DNA of 45,723 bases from Vibrionales bacterium SWAT-3 (GTDB taxonomy: Bacteria > Pseudomonadota > Gammaproteobacteria > Enterobacterales > Vibrionaceae). This document shows, piece by piece, positions 23,320-32,434 of the stretch. The notes below the pieces were generated by a model, which was not told where the DNA came from, ran no database searches, and was given only the letters and a program-made list of their open reading frames with translations. Position numbers and translations under genes: made by a program. How positions within the stretch are numbered: position 1 is the first letter of the stretch; every line of letters starts with the position of its first letter. Location of the stretch: assembly GCA_000169995.1 (NCBI GenBank), contig AAZW01000037.1, forward strand, positions 1 through 45,723. Reading direction: 5' to 3'.

Positions 23320-25818
23320 CTAAAACAGTCGCTTAGGCTCACCGAAGTAATAACCTTGTAGATAATCGACACCCATCTGTTCGGCTATCTCACAAACCTG
23401 TTGATTGTGAACAAACTCAGCGACCGTTTTAGCATTAAACACTTGGCACAATCGCACCAGCTGAGAAGCAATGTTTCTCTGCTTCTGGTCTTTGTCTATG
23501 TTACGAATCAAGCTGCCGTCGAGCTTAATAATCTGTGGCTCCAGCTTGATGATCTCATCAATGTTGGAGTAACCAGAGCCAAAATCGTCCACGATGATTC
23601 TTGCTCCTAGCGAGCGGAAGTGGTCACACACCTCAATCATACGGCCATAATCTTTGATCTGATCAGATTCGAGCACCTCGAGCCCAAGTCGAGTGGGATC
23701 GTTCATTCCACTAATCGCAGTCTCAAGCACCTCCAGTGTCTTATCACTTAGGAGATCTTGCGGAGAAAGGTTGATGGAGAACGGACTCTGCTTATCTGCC
23801 ATATAGCCGATGGTGTTCTTAATCATGTGGCGACTAAGACGTGTATAAAGATGGGTGTCGGCAATCATAGGTAAGAACTTACCTGGTGGCACAATCGTCC
23901 CATCAGACTCCATGATTCTCACCAAGCACTCTTGACCAATCATTTCGTGCGTCCCCGCCTCCACAATCGGTTGTGAGTAAGTGATGATGTTCTGATCTAA
24001 AATCGCTCGGCTTACGCAGCTCAACCAACCGAGCTGCTCTTTACGATCTTCTTCGCTCACCTGAATATCTTTGGCGTTGGTAATATGGGTGTTGTTACGC
24101 ACGCCATAACGTCGAGCTTCAATCGCTTTCAGCAAGATTTCATCACCGCTGTCAGTCAAGAAGTCACAACGACTGGCAAAACCACCACACAGAGACACCG
24201 ACAAATAATCAATGTCGGTTAAGCCATACGGCTCAAAGTTAATGTGTTCGATATCATCCGCAAATTCAACGAAACCTTCTTTTATGCGCGCACTGTCAAC
24301 ACTCGCATTAAAAATGATCGCCCATTCACCCACACCGATACTGAACAACTCAACCTTCACGTTCGGTTCTTTCACCACACGAAGCTGCAAGCGTTCAACA
24401 AAGTGATTGGAGAGATCAAGCAACAACTGGTCACCGACTTGATAACCATACTTCTCATTCACTTGATGAAAATTAGTAAGCTTCAGAGTTAGCAAGTGCT
24501 CACTAAAAAGAATCGTGTTGAGTCGCTCTTTCAAAACAATACGGTTAGGCAGCCCAGTACGAGAGTCGATACGATAACTCTCAGTTAAGCGGCGTGCCTG
24601 TTGATGAAGTTTCTTCTCCATCTGTGTGTTCATGCTATCAAGATCAGCGACTGCATTTCGTACCAAGTTAAGCAGCGGTGAAACCGTAGAGTCACACTTA
24701 AAGTCTTCACAACGAAACTCATTAATCTCGTCAGACTCTCTCATCGCGATATAAGTTAGGCTGTGGTGAAGGATGTCTTGACGCTCTTCTGTACGATAAA
24801 GCTCACCCATACAGTAAGCACCACACGTATTCACGATCCCTTCAAACGGCTTCAGTTCCAGTTTGCTATCGATGAACTCCAAGCGAGAAACACAGTTATA
24901 GATGATTACAGACTCAGGTTGATGCATGGCAAGCATCTCTGCACCATGGCGCACCTTTTCTGCTGTGAGTGACGGGTGGTTATAACAAAACTGAGCTTCT
25001 TCACCTATCTGCCAAGGACTATCAAATTCGATACTACCATCATCATTGATGCGCAACGGCGTAGAAATGCCTTTCTTTCTACCAAGCTCACGATAGAGCG
25101 GAAAGCTCATTAGTTGGCTAAAAGGGAGATCTTTGCCATCAGCCAGGTAGTGTTTGAACACCTCAATAGCAGGCTTGTCATTCAACGCATACAGGCGGTT
25201 CCCTACCGCATGAGTCACTCGTAGCTTCATCCCAATAGGGTTCCACTCAGAGTACGCGTCTGACCAAACCTTCAACCTCGGATTGGTCAAACTTACCGCT
25301 ACACACGCGTGTTGGTAAGTTTGTTCATTATGCATGACCCAACGCCCGTGCTCATTTTCGTGACACAATCCACCAGCCACAGGCAATGCGTAAGAGCGAT
25401 TTTCAAAGGCGCCGTAAATAGGGTAGTCACGACCTTCAACCTGATCACACAGGCTGATGACGGTTTTGGTATCTTTCGAGAGAACGAGTTGAGAAGCGAG
25501 GGCTTGGCTATCTTGGTTTGGGTTACCAGTAAAAGGCTGCACCGCTGAGGTTAAACGAGTTTCGTTGAACTCACTAACAATCACTAAGGTACAGGTGCTC
25601 TCAAGACAGTTATCACAGATAACATGACGGGCACTCTGGCCGATCAGTGTCGCATGGCTTAGGTGCCCCAGTGCCACACTGGCAATTTGACGAGCCACAT
25701 CAGGTGATTGAGTAGAGAAAAGTTGAATTAGGTATTGTTTGCTGTCACACCATTCGCGCTGAGCAAATTCGGTTCTAAATTGCTCCTCTGTATTTGCGAG
25801 AAATGTATATGTTTGCAT
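23320..25818 (-). CDS. FIST-GGDEF-EAL sensor protein, copy 2
   Basis: An 832-residue paralogue of the preceding gene with the same domain order: FIST (about 20-375), degenerate GGDEF (IGVGEWAIIF) and EAL (QECLVRI; NLSPQDL, LEVLESD, DDFGSGYSN, IKLDGS, VAEFV, LQGYYF). The last dozen residues (DYLQGYYFGEPKRLF) are the same in both, and the EAL halves are much more alike than the FIST halves, suggesting tandem duplication followed by faster change of the sensor. The two genes are 192 bp apart on the same strand. A weak AAGG precedes the ATG. Confidence 0.87.
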   Translation of the reverse strand: MQTYTFLANTEEQFRTEFAQREWCDSKQYLIQLFSTQSPDVARQIASVALGHLSHATLIGQSARHVICDNCLESTCTLVIVSEFNETRLTSAVQPFTGNPNQDSQALASQLVLSKDTKTVISLCDQVEGRDYPIYGAFENRSYALPVAGGLCHENEHGRWVMHNEQTYQHACVAVSLTNPRLKVWSDAYSEWNPIGMKLRVTHAVGNRLYALNDKPAIEVFKHYLADGKDLPFSQLMSFPLYRELGRKKGISTPLRINDDGSIEFDSPWQIGEEAQFCYNHPSLTAEKVRHGAEMLAMHQPESVIIYNCVSRLEFIDSKLELKPFEGIVNTCGAYCMGELYRTEERQDILHHSLTYIAMRESDEINEFRCEDFKCDSTVSPLLNLVRNAVADLDSMNTQMEKKLHQQARRLTESYRIDSRTGLPNRIVLKERLNTILFSEHLLTLKLTNFHQVNEKYGYQVGDQLLLDLSNHFVERLQLRVVKEPNVKVELFSIGVGEWAIIFNASVDSARIKEGFVEFADDIEHINFEPYGLTDIDYLSVSLCGGFASRCDFLTDSGDEILLKAIEARRYGVRNNTHITNAKDIQVSEEDRKEQLGWLSCVSRAILDQNIITYSQPIVEAGTHEMIGQECLVRIMESDGTIVPPGKFLPMIADTHLYTRLSRHMIKNTIGYMADKQSPFSINLSPQDLLSDKTLEVLETAISGMNDPTRLGLEVLESDQIKDYGRMIEVCDHFRSLGARIIVDDFGSGYSNIDEIIKLEPQIIKLDGSLIRNIDKDQKQRNIASQLVRLCQVFNAKTVAEFVHNQQVCEIAEQMGVDYLQGYYFGEPKRLF

Positions 25819-26294
25819 GCCAACCCTTGTTCAAATTCTAATGGAGTAGAGAACCCGCAACCACCGCTATGACTGAAATGAATCGTAAAAAGTAATCGCC
25901 AATTATCCTAGCCTAAACAGGCTGTTAATGGCGACTAATGTAACAATTCACTATCATAAATGCGACACAATAAGCTCGCAGTAGAAATTAAATTAGTCGC
26001 ATAAGGTCACTGAGTTGATCTATTTCAACATCAGGAAGCACACTCGCCTTCGAAGAAAGGTATAAATTGGAACCAGTGTCATTAAACCAGCATGCTTGGA
26101 AGCCATTTTTCTTCGCTCCGTAGACATCAGTTCTCAGGTGATCCCCCACATGTAGAATGTTATTCGCATCAAAACCTAGGTATTGCTGCGCTTTATCAAA
26201 CATGTCTGGGTAGGGTTTTGCTCTGCCGTCAGGGCCAGCTTTGAGGATTAACTGGAAGTATTGCCCAAGGCCAATTTTATAGGGGTCAACATTA

Positions 26295-26301
26295 CCATTG
26301 G
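26295..26301. repeat. left 7-bp direct repeat flanking the ISL3-family element
   Basis: CCATTGG abuts the left terminal inverted repeat and recurs at 27650-27656. ISL3 elements usually make 8-bp duplications; only 7 bp are shared here. Confidence 0.85.
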
Positions 26302-27649
26302 GGCTCTTCTCCGCTTAGATGAGCTTGATTTCCGGATAAATGGTAGAGTGAGTTTCTAGGATTGAGGTTTGTCTAATCTTCAATTTAAAGTAATCAGTAT
26401 CCCTTACTCCTCGGGCTCTCCGTCTAAGAAGACCTATCGATACATTCCCTGCTTCCACTCGGGCATTCGTCAGCTTATATTTTGCATAGTTGCAGATCCC
26501 AACTCTTCTCTCCCAAAGCGCGTCTGCAAAGTTGATGAGAGATAAGATCCTCGTCTTTTTAGCAAGCTGGCACCACGCATCAAGCGCTGCGATCATCAAG
26601 TCAAAATTACGTTCATCCCATAAGGCTTGAAGCTGCTCTTTGAGCATATAAATCGTACAAAGAGTCTTATTGCTTTCCAGTAAATCATCTAGCCTATCTG
26701 ACTGCTTATCGCTTAATTTCGGCGCATTTTTGAGGAGTAAAAATAGCGTCCCTTTAAGCATTTTCTTCTCGTCATGTGTTCCTTTCCTAAACGCTTTATT
26801 ACGCTCTTTCCTTATCAGAAGAGAGTAGTTCTGCATAACGTGAAACCGGTCAAAAACGATGTCTGCATTCGGAAGAGCGTTTCTCACTGCTGATTGGTAA
26901 GATTGCCCCATATCCATTGATACCGCTTGGATGCCGTCTCTCGTTTGCGGTGATAATTGTTCAAAAAAGTTGATGAGTACGTTTGAAGTCCGCCCATGGT
27001 CAACCCAAATAAGTTGTCCTGAAACGAGATCATAAACGACGGTCATATAATCATGGCCTTTAGCCCTGGCGACTTCATCAACGCCAATATGAACAAGGTT
27101 GGTCAACTTCTTAGGCTCTAAAGCAGGCAAGGTAGAGAGAAGGAATGCTTTATCGATATTTTTCACGGTTTCCCAGCGTATGTCTAAATGCTTCGACACT
27201 GCGTGGATGCTCATATAGCGGCACAGTCCACTAATAAAGTGACAGAACCTCTTTGTATAACGACTCCCCTTATCAACAAAATCAGCCTCTTCAATCAACC
27301 TTCGGCCGAGCCTATCCCTTGTCTGAGCCAATTCAATTTCTATAACGCAAGGGCGACCACTGACAGGTAAATCCGACAGGCGACGGTGAACGTAGTGGTC
27401 GACGGTGCGCGGAGCTCCAGTCTCAGGATCAACAACTTTACAGCGTCTATCTCGCTTGCACTTGACGAGTACTGAATGAGAGCTTTCTTCAAGCGTTACA
27501 GACTGTACGGATTGGCCTTTAAAGTTAAATAGAGCGGAAGATAATAACGACAAACTACAACACTGATATATAAGGTGGGAAGCGATTGTAAATCAATGTG
27601 TTAGCGGTTTTATTGTTAGTTTATAGACTCATCTAAGCGGAGAAGAGCC
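26302..27649 (-). mobile_element. ISL3-family insertion sequence in yigB
   Basis: The element is 1348 bp with perfect 22-bp terminal inverted repeats beginning GGCTCTTCTCCGC (26302-26323 and 27628-27649), the GGCTCTTC-type end common in the ISL3 family. It holds one intact transposase gene whose stop codon lies inside the left repeat. Flanking sequences are split yigB. Confidence 0.94.
26315..27553 (-). CDS. ISL3-family transposase
   Basis: The 412-residue protein has the ISL3 layout: N-terminal zinc-binding region (VLVKCKRDRRCKVVDPET), a helix-turn-helix around MSIHAVSKHLDIRWETVKNID, then the DDE domain with Asp in IGVDEVARAKGHDYM, Asp in AVSMDMGQSYQ and Glu in NARVEAGNVSIGL. The C-terminal cysteine-free end runs into the left inverted repeat. 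The frame is intact, so the copy may still be active. Confidence 0.93.
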   Translation of the reverse strand: MSLLSSALFNFKGQSVQSVTLEESSHSVLVKCKRDRRCKVVDPETGAPRTVDHYVHRRLSDLPVSGRPCVIEIELAQTRDRLGRRLIEEADFVDKGSRYTKRFCHFISGLCRYMSIHAVSKHLDIRWETVKNIDKAFLLSTLPALEPKKLTNLVHIGVDEVARAKGHDYMTVVYDLVSGQLIWVDHGRTSNVLINFFEQLSPQTRDGIQAVSMDMGQSYQSAVRNALPNADIVFDRFHVMQNYSLLIRKERNKAFRKGTHDEKKMLKGTLFLLLKNAPKLSDKQSDRLDDLLESNKTLCTIYMLKEQLQALWDERNFDLMIAALDAWCQLAKKTRILSLINFADALWERRVGICNYAKYKLTNARVEAGNVSIGLLRRRARGVRDTDYFKLKIRQTSILETHSTIYPEIKLI

Positions 27650-27656
27650 CCATTGG
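27650..27656. repeat. right 7-bp direct repeat flanking the ISL3-family element
   Basis: CCATTGG follows the right terminal inverted repeat and is identical to 26295-26301. Confidence 0.85.
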
Positions 27657-28074
27657 TTATCGCCACTAAAGGAACACGCTGGGTAAGTTCCGCCATGACA
27701 CGGTGTGTTTCTTGAGGGACATCGACTTGATTACGCAACCACAACGCGTGCTCGATACCATCATGAGCCGCTTGTTCCGCTTGCTGCTGCGAGTAACCCA
27801 ACTGCTGTAAACCAGTCTTAATCTGGGTTTCACGCCACAAGGTGACATCGTGCTTTAGCTGTGGATTTTCCAATGCGACTTGTTGTTTTACAGCTTGCCA
27901 CTCTTCCAAAGATAAAGAAGTAGACACAGGGTGCTCTTGAAAAAGCCACTGCGCCATCTCCTTCTCAACCTTCATGATCACAGGCCAGTTGTCGTATAGG
28001 GTGTCATCCAAGTCAAAGGTCATGGCTTTGATGGGCTGTAACCCTCGATAAATTCGCATAGTAAAACCTTTAAT

Positions 28075-29007
28075 CTAATCTTTGTTCTTCTTACGAGCTC
28101 TGGGATGAGCCTGATCATAAGCTTGTGCTAAGTGTTGAAAATCCAAATGAGTGTACACTTGAGTAGTCGAAATGTTTTCATGACCCAGCAATTCTTGAAC
28201 AGTACGTAGATTTTGGCTCGATTCAAGTACGTGGGTCGCAAAGGAGTGACGCAGTTTGTGCGGGCTAATATGGCTCGCTACAGATTGCTTCTTGCCCCAC
28301 TCTTCCATACGTTTTTGCACACTGCGGTGTGAGATGCGTGTTCCCAGCTTGGAAACAAACAGCGCATCCTCTCCTGGAGAAGCCAATTCACCGCGGACTC
28401 GCAGCCACTTATCGACCCACTCTTTGGCTAAGCCCGAAAATGGCGCCTTGCGCTCCTTGTCACCTTTACCGATCACTCGGATTTCTCCTTGGCGGCTCAG
28501 CACGTCTTTGAGGTTGATACCAACCAGTTCAGCAAGACGCAAACCAGCACCGTACATCACCTCCATCATCGCTCGATCACGAATCGACAGCGGATCGTCT
28601 TCATTCACGTCAAGCAACTGACCGACTTCATCTACATCGAGGTTTTTTGGTAACGGGCGCTGCTTACGAGGTGCAGAGACCCCTTTTGCAGGGTTTGCAG
28701 TGATTTCGCCACGTAAGACAAGAAAATCAAAGAAGCTACGCAGTGACGATAAGCGAGTCGCAATACTGCTTGCCTTCATTCCGTCACGCATGCCTTTGCT
28801 GGCAAGTTGCCTTACCCAAGCCGCATCGACTTGGCGCCAATCCTTTAGCCCCAGTGTGACTAAGTGTTCAGCCATGGTTTCAAGTTGTTGTTTGTAGTTT
28901 CGCTGGGTGTGTAGGCTGAGTCCCTTCTCGCTTCTGAGATATTCATAGAAGCGAGAAAGAGGCTTTTGAAGGCTATTAGGAAGAGGTGTTTTGGGCTCTA
29001 GGCTCAT
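28075..29007 (-). CDS. xerC: tyrosine recombinase XerC
   Basis: XerC with XerD resolves chromosome dimers at dif. The 310-residue product has an N-terminal SAM-like core-binding domain (about 15-105, FYEYLRSEKGLSLHTQRNY) and the catalytic domain with Arg in YGAGLRLAELVGI, Lys in IGKGDKERK, HKLRHSFATHVL (HxxR), His in LGHENISTTQ and the nucleophile Tyr in QVYTHL. All catalytic residues are present. It overlaps the DUF484 gene by 32 bp, and dapF-DUF484-xerC is the order in E. coli. Confidence 0.96.
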   Translation of the reverse strand: MSLEPKTPLPNSLQKPLSRFYEYLRSEKGLSLHTQRNYKQQLETMAEHLVTLGLKDWRQVDAAWVRQLASKGMRDGMKASSIATRLSSLRSFFDFLVLRGEITANPAKGVSAPRKQRPLPKNLDVDEVGQLLDVNEDDPLSIRDRAMMEVMYGAGLRLAELVGINLKDVLSRQGEIRVIGKGDKERKAPFSGLAKEWVDKWLRVRGELASPGEDALFVSKLGTRISHRSVQKRMEEWGKKQSVASHISPHKLRHSFATHVLESSQNLRTVQELLGHENISTTQVYTHLDFQHLAQAYDQAHPRARKKNKD

Positions 29008-29674
29008 TATTTATCTGCCAAGGTAAGGTGTCCGCCAGATGAGACACAACAAGTGCTAAGTGGCGTAAAAAGAGCGTATCCATATGAGGTTGGAAATGCC
29101 CGCCATCTTCACTAGAAAAGGCGAGTAACCCCAATGGAGACTGCTTAGCGAGCGGTAGTACTACATAAGAGCCTAGCTCTGGAACCGGGAAATCACCAAA
29201 CAAATCTTGTCTGTCAGCTTTTCTTAAGCGCCCAAGGTAGGCATCTTTGCCATTAAAGTGGTTGAGTGAAAACTTCGAGTAGCCCTCTTCGCTGAGCTGA
29301 TAAAAACCCGTTTGCGAAAGGATTCGCAAATGAGCCTTCAACCCTAGGTCGAGTGCCTTTTGCTCAACCGCTTTAATCACCTGCATGAAGTCACTGCATT
29401 TCAGTACTTGCGCTTGCAGGTCCATAAACTCATAGAAGGTTTTATCGTTACTCGCCGCCAAAGACATCAAGCCAGTGATCTCTTCTTCTAGCTCTTCGAT
29501 TCTCTGGCGTTGACGTTTAAGCTGAATCTCCACCAGAGAAACGGCACCCTGCTCAACGTTATTAATAGCAAGGCGATCCACCAAATCTTTTCGGTCTTGG
29601 AAAAAATCTGGGTTATCACGTAAATATTCCGCGACCACTTCTGCGGTGAGAGCGTCGGCTTCAACGTTAGACAA
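28976..29674 (-). CDS. yigA: DUF484 family protein (YigA)
   Basis: The 232-residue cytoplasmic protein opens with LTAEVVAEYLRDNPDFFQDRKDLVDRL, the DUF484 signature, then a coiled-coil stretch (about 45-80, RQRQRIEELEEEITGL) and a GAF-like C-terminal domain. In E. coli yigA is located between dapF and xerC, as here, with a 45-bp gap and a 32-bp overlap respectively. Function is unknown; the gene order suggests cotranscription. Confidence 0.9.
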   Translation of the reverse strand: MSNVEADALTAEVVAEYLRDNPDFFQDRKDLVDRLAINNVEQGAVSLVEIQLKRQRQRIEELEEEITGLMSLAASNDKTFYEFMDLQAQVLKCSDFMQVIKAVEQKALDLGLKAHLRILSQTGFYQLSEEGYSKFSLNHFNGKDAYLGRLRKADRQDLFGDFPVPELGSYVVLPLAKQSPLGLLAFSSEDGGHFQPHMDTLFLRHLALVVSHLADTLPWQINNEPRAQNTSS

Positions 29675-29719
29675 AACCTATCCTTTATTTTTTATGTATC
29701 TATCTGTTATATGTCGAAA

Positions 29720-30550
29720 TCAGCAAGAAAGCTGGCCATCAAACACATGCGTAGCAGGGCCTGTCATATACAGAGGTTTACCCGGGCCTTGCCAACTAAT
29801 GTGTAAGTCACCGCCAGGTAGACGAACTTTCACATTTTCAGCCAGTAAGCCTTGAGTGATACCCACTGCAACAGCACCACACGCACCGCTACCACAAGCC
29901 TGAGTTTCGCCCGCTCCACGTTCGTAAACACGTAGACGAACTTCTTCACGGTTAACCACCTGCATAAAACCAGCGTTGACACGCTCAGGGAAACGCTCAT
30001 GTGATTCAAGCAGTGGGCCCAAGGTATCCACATCGGCCGTATCGACATCATCAACGACAGTGACCACATGCGGGTTGCCCATGCTGACCGCGCCACAGAA
30101 TAAAGTGTGTGCATCGGTTCTTAGGATGTAGGTCTTTTCAGGTTGCTTCGCTTTAAATGGGATCTTGCTTGGTTCGAACTCAGGAATGCCCATGTTCACG
30201 GTGATCAGGTCATTCTCTTCAATCTTGAGAACCATTTTACCTTTCTTGGTACTGACATTGATGCTGTACTTATTCGTTAAGCCTTTCATACGAACAAATC
30301 GTGCAAAACAACGAGCACCATTACCACACTGCTCCACTTCACTGCCATCTGCATTAAATATGCGGTAATGGAAATCAGTTTCTGGATCATAGGGAGCCTC
30401 AACCACAAGTAGCTGGTCAAAGCCCACACCAGTGTGACGATCCGCCAAACGACGGATCAAATCTGGAGAAAAGAAAATATTTTGAGTAATGCAGTCCACG
30501 ACCATGAAATCATTGCCCAAACCATGCATTTTAGAAAAGTGGAAGTGCAT
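29720..30550 (-). CDS. dapF: diaminopimelate epimerase
   Basis: DapF interconverts LL- and meso-diaminopimelate, the cell-wall and lysine precursor. The 276 residues start MHFHFSKMHGLGNDFMVVD, and the two active-site cysteines are visible in VEQCGNGARCFARF and QACGSGACGAVAVG. It is followed by the DUF484 gene and preceded after 11 bp by lysA, which uses its product. Confidence 0.97.
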   Translation of the reverse strand: MHFHFSKMHGLGNDFMVVDCITQNIFFSPDLIRRLADRHTGVGFDQLLVVEAPYDPETDFHYRIFNADGSEVEQCGNGARCFARFVRMKGLTNKYSINVSTKKGKMVLKIEENDLITVNMGIPEFEPSKIPFKAKQPEKTYILRTDAHTLFCGAVSMGNPHVVTVVDDVDTADVDTLGPLLESHERFPERVNAGFMQVVNREEVRLRVYERGAGETQACGSGACGAVAVGITQGLLAENVKVRLPGGDLHISWQGPGKPLYMTGPATHVFDGQLSC

Positions 30551-30561
30551 AACGCTTTAAA

Positions 30562-31815
30562 TTACTCCGGAAGAATGTTTTCAAGTTCCCACAAGCTCGT
30601 AAGCTCTTCACGCTGACGAACCAAATGAGTTTTGTTGCCATCAACCATCACTTCAGCCGCACGCGAACGAGTGTTGTAGTTTGAAGACATGACAAAACCA
30701 TAAGCACCAGCTGAACGAACAGCAAGTAAATCGCCCTCTTCAAGCACTAGCTCACGATCTTTACCTAGGAAGTCACCTGTCTCACAGATAGGACCAACCA
30801 AGTCATAAGTCACAGCTTCACCCTGACGCGGGATTACAGGAACGATGTCTTGCCAAGCTTGGTAAAGCGCTGGACGCATCAAATCGTTCATTGCTGCATC
30901 GATAATGGCAAAGTTCTTGTGTTCAGTTGGCTTGAGGAACTCAACTTTCGTTAATAGTACACCAGCGTTAGCAGCAATCGCTCTTCCAGGCTCGAAAATC
31001 AGCTCTAGATCAGAATGATTTTCTAGACGCGCCAGTAGTGCTTTTGCGTAATCTGAAGGTTGTGGTGGCAATTCATCACGATATACCACACCCAAACCAC
31101 CACCAACATCAAGGTGCTTAATGTTAATACCATCAGCACGTAGTTGGTCGATCAGAGCAAGCAAACGATCAGTCGCATCAATGAAAGGCTCGATGTCAGT
31201 TAATTGAGAACCGATGTGGCAATCAATACCATGGATAGACAAGTTCTCAAGTGTTTGTGCAAAAGCGTAAACGGCAGGCGCACGGTCGAAGGCAATACCA
31301 AATTTGTTATCACGCAGACCTGTCGAGATATAAGGGTGAGTGTTTGCATCAACGTCTGGGTTGATACGCAGTGAAATCGGCGCCTTAACACCAAGCTCAC
31401 CAGCGACTTTATTCAGTCTCTCTAGCTCTGGCTCAGACTCTACGTTGAAACACTTAATGTTTAACTCAAGCGCACGTTTCATTTCAGCGGCTGTTTTGCC
31501 GACACCAGAGAACACAACCTTCGCCGGATCGCCACCTGCAGCCACAACACGCTCTAGCTCACCGCCAGAAACGATATCAAAGCCAGAACCTAATCGAGCT
31601 AGGGTATTCAATACGCCAAGGTTCGAGTTCGCCTTAACGGCATAGCACACCAAGTGTGGATGCTCACCAACCGATGAATCAAACGCATTCCAGTGGCGTT
31701 CTAATGTAGCACGAGAATATACATACAGCGGTGTACCATATTGCTCTGCTAGTTGTGAAAGTGCGACGTCCTCAGCCCAAAGCTGGCCATCTTCCTGATA
31801 GTTGAAGTAATCCAA
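30562..31815 (-). CDS. lysA: diaminopimelate decarboxylase
   Basis: LysA decarboxylates meso-diaminopimelate to lysine. The 417-residue PLP enzyme of the fold-III class shows the Schiff-base lysine in CYAVKANSNLGVL, the phosphate-binding region EPGRAIAANAGVL, HIGSQL, and the cofactor/substrate motif GPICETGDFL. It lies 11 bp upstream of dapF and 42 bp after lptM, on the same strand, a compact lysine-branch unit. Confidence 0.97.
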   Translation of the reverse strand: MDYFNYQEDGQLWAEDVALSQLAEQYGTPLYVYSRATLERHWNAFDSSVGEHPHLVCYAVKANSNLGVLNTLARLGSGFDIVSGGELERVVAAGGDPAKVVFSGVGKTAAEMKRALELNIKCFNVESEPELERLNKVAGELGVKAPISLRINPDVDANTHPYISTGLRDNKFGIAFDRAPAVYAFAQTLENLSIHGIDCHIGSQLTDIEPFIDATDRLLALIDQLRADGINIKHLDVGGGLGVVYRDELPPQPSDYAKALLARLENHSDLELIFEPGRAIAANAGVLLTKVEFLKPTEHKNFAIIDAAMNDLMRPALYQAWQDIVPVIPRQGEAVTYDLVGPICETGDFLGKDRELVLEEGDLLAVRSAGAYGFVMSSNYNTRSRAAEVMVDGNKTHLVRQREELTSLWELENILPE

Positions 31816-31857
31816 AGTTCTTATCCCTTATAAATAACGATTTCTGCGTGTTTTCAC

Positions 31858-31974
31858 TTATTGTGATTGTTCGGTCTGCTGAACTTCATCAGGATCGTAC
31901 AAAGGACCCGTTTGACCACAACCAGAAAGTCCAATAACGGACATCATAAATAGAGCAGTAATTAATTTTTTCAT
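31858..31974 (-). CDS. lptM: LPS translocon maturation chaperone LptM (YifL-type lipoprotein)
   Basis: A 38-residue lipoprotein: MKKLITALFMMSVIGLSGCGQTGPLY, with lipobox LSGC and the conserved GQTGPLYDP that follows the cysteine in LptM/YifL. LptM assists disulfide maturation of LptD in the outer membrane. The frame could be extended upstream to 32070, but that DNA overlaps the cyaY start and the signal peptide begins at the ATG at 31974. In E. coli yifL is likewise next to dapF and cyaY. Confidence 0.9.
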   Translation of the reverse strand: MKKLITALFMMSVIGLSGCGQTGPLYDPDEVQQTEQSQ

Positions 31975-32049
31975 TTTGCATATCGTGATTATTAACTCAA
32001 TGCCCCCTATAATCGCACCACACTCAGGAAAAGCAATAGGATAGAAAGG

Positions 32050-32364
32050 ATGAACGAGACTGAATTTCATCAGCTAGTCGATATACAGATGCAAAACATC
32101 GAAGAAGCTATCGATGAATCAGAGGCAGATATTGATTACGAAGTGACGGGCAACGTGATGACGCTGGAGTTTGAGAACCGCAGCCAAATCATCATTAACC
32201 GCCAAGAACCAATGAAAGAAATCTGGTTAGCGTCTAAATCTGGTGGCTTTCACTTCAAGCTAGTTGACGACAAGTGGACATGTTCAAAGACGGGCATGGA
32301 GCTGTTTGAGATGGTTAAAGAAGAATGCGTGAAGCACGCAGGTGAAGATATCGACTGGGTCTAA
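32050..32364 (+). CDS. cyaY: iron-sulfur cluster assembly protein CyaY (frataxin)
   Basis: The 104-residue bacterial frataxin shows the acidic first helix (FHQLVDIQMQNIEEAIDESEADIDYE) and the strands around IIINRQEPMKEIWLASKSGGFHF, ending DDKWTCSKTG. It binds iron and tunes IscS activity in Fe-S assembly. AGGATAG-like purines (AGAAAGG) precede the ATG. It is divergent from lptM and convergent with cyaA, as in E. coli. Confidence 0.95.
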   Translation: MNETEFHQLVDIQMQNIEEAIDESEADIDYEVTGNVMTLEFENRSQIIINRQEPMKEIWLASKSGGFHFKLVDDKWTCSKTGMELFEMVKEECVKHAGEDIDWV

Positions 32365-32381
32365 CCACTGATAAGCAAAAC

Positions 32382-32412
32382 AAAAAAAGGAGTGATTCAA
32401 TCACTCCTTTTT
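32382..32412. terminator. bidirectional intrinsic terminator between cyaY and cyaA
   Basis: Stem AAGGAGTGA / TCACTCCTT with loop TTCAA, A7 on the left and T5 on the right, between two convergent genes. Confidence 0.92.
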
Positions 32413-32434
32413 AATATCTATCTGTCGAAATCAA

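Larger units (their letters stand above)
25988..28059 (-). pseudogene. yigB: yigB, HAD-IA phosphatase, interrupted by an ISL3-family element
   Basis: YigB-type HAD phosphatases act on the riboflavin precursor 5-amino-6-ribitylamino-uracil phosphate and other small phosphates. The N-terminal part (27650-28059) has motif I MTFDLDDTLYDNWP and motif II VAITNG; the C-terminal part (25988-26301) has LHVGDHLRTDVYGAKKNGFQACWFN (motif IV). The ISL3 insertion splits the gene just after VAITNG. Taking one copy of the 7-bp duplication, the pieces sum to 717 nt, 238 codons plus stop, the family length; no other damage is evident. It follows xerC by 15 bp, as in E. coli. Confidence 0.93.
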
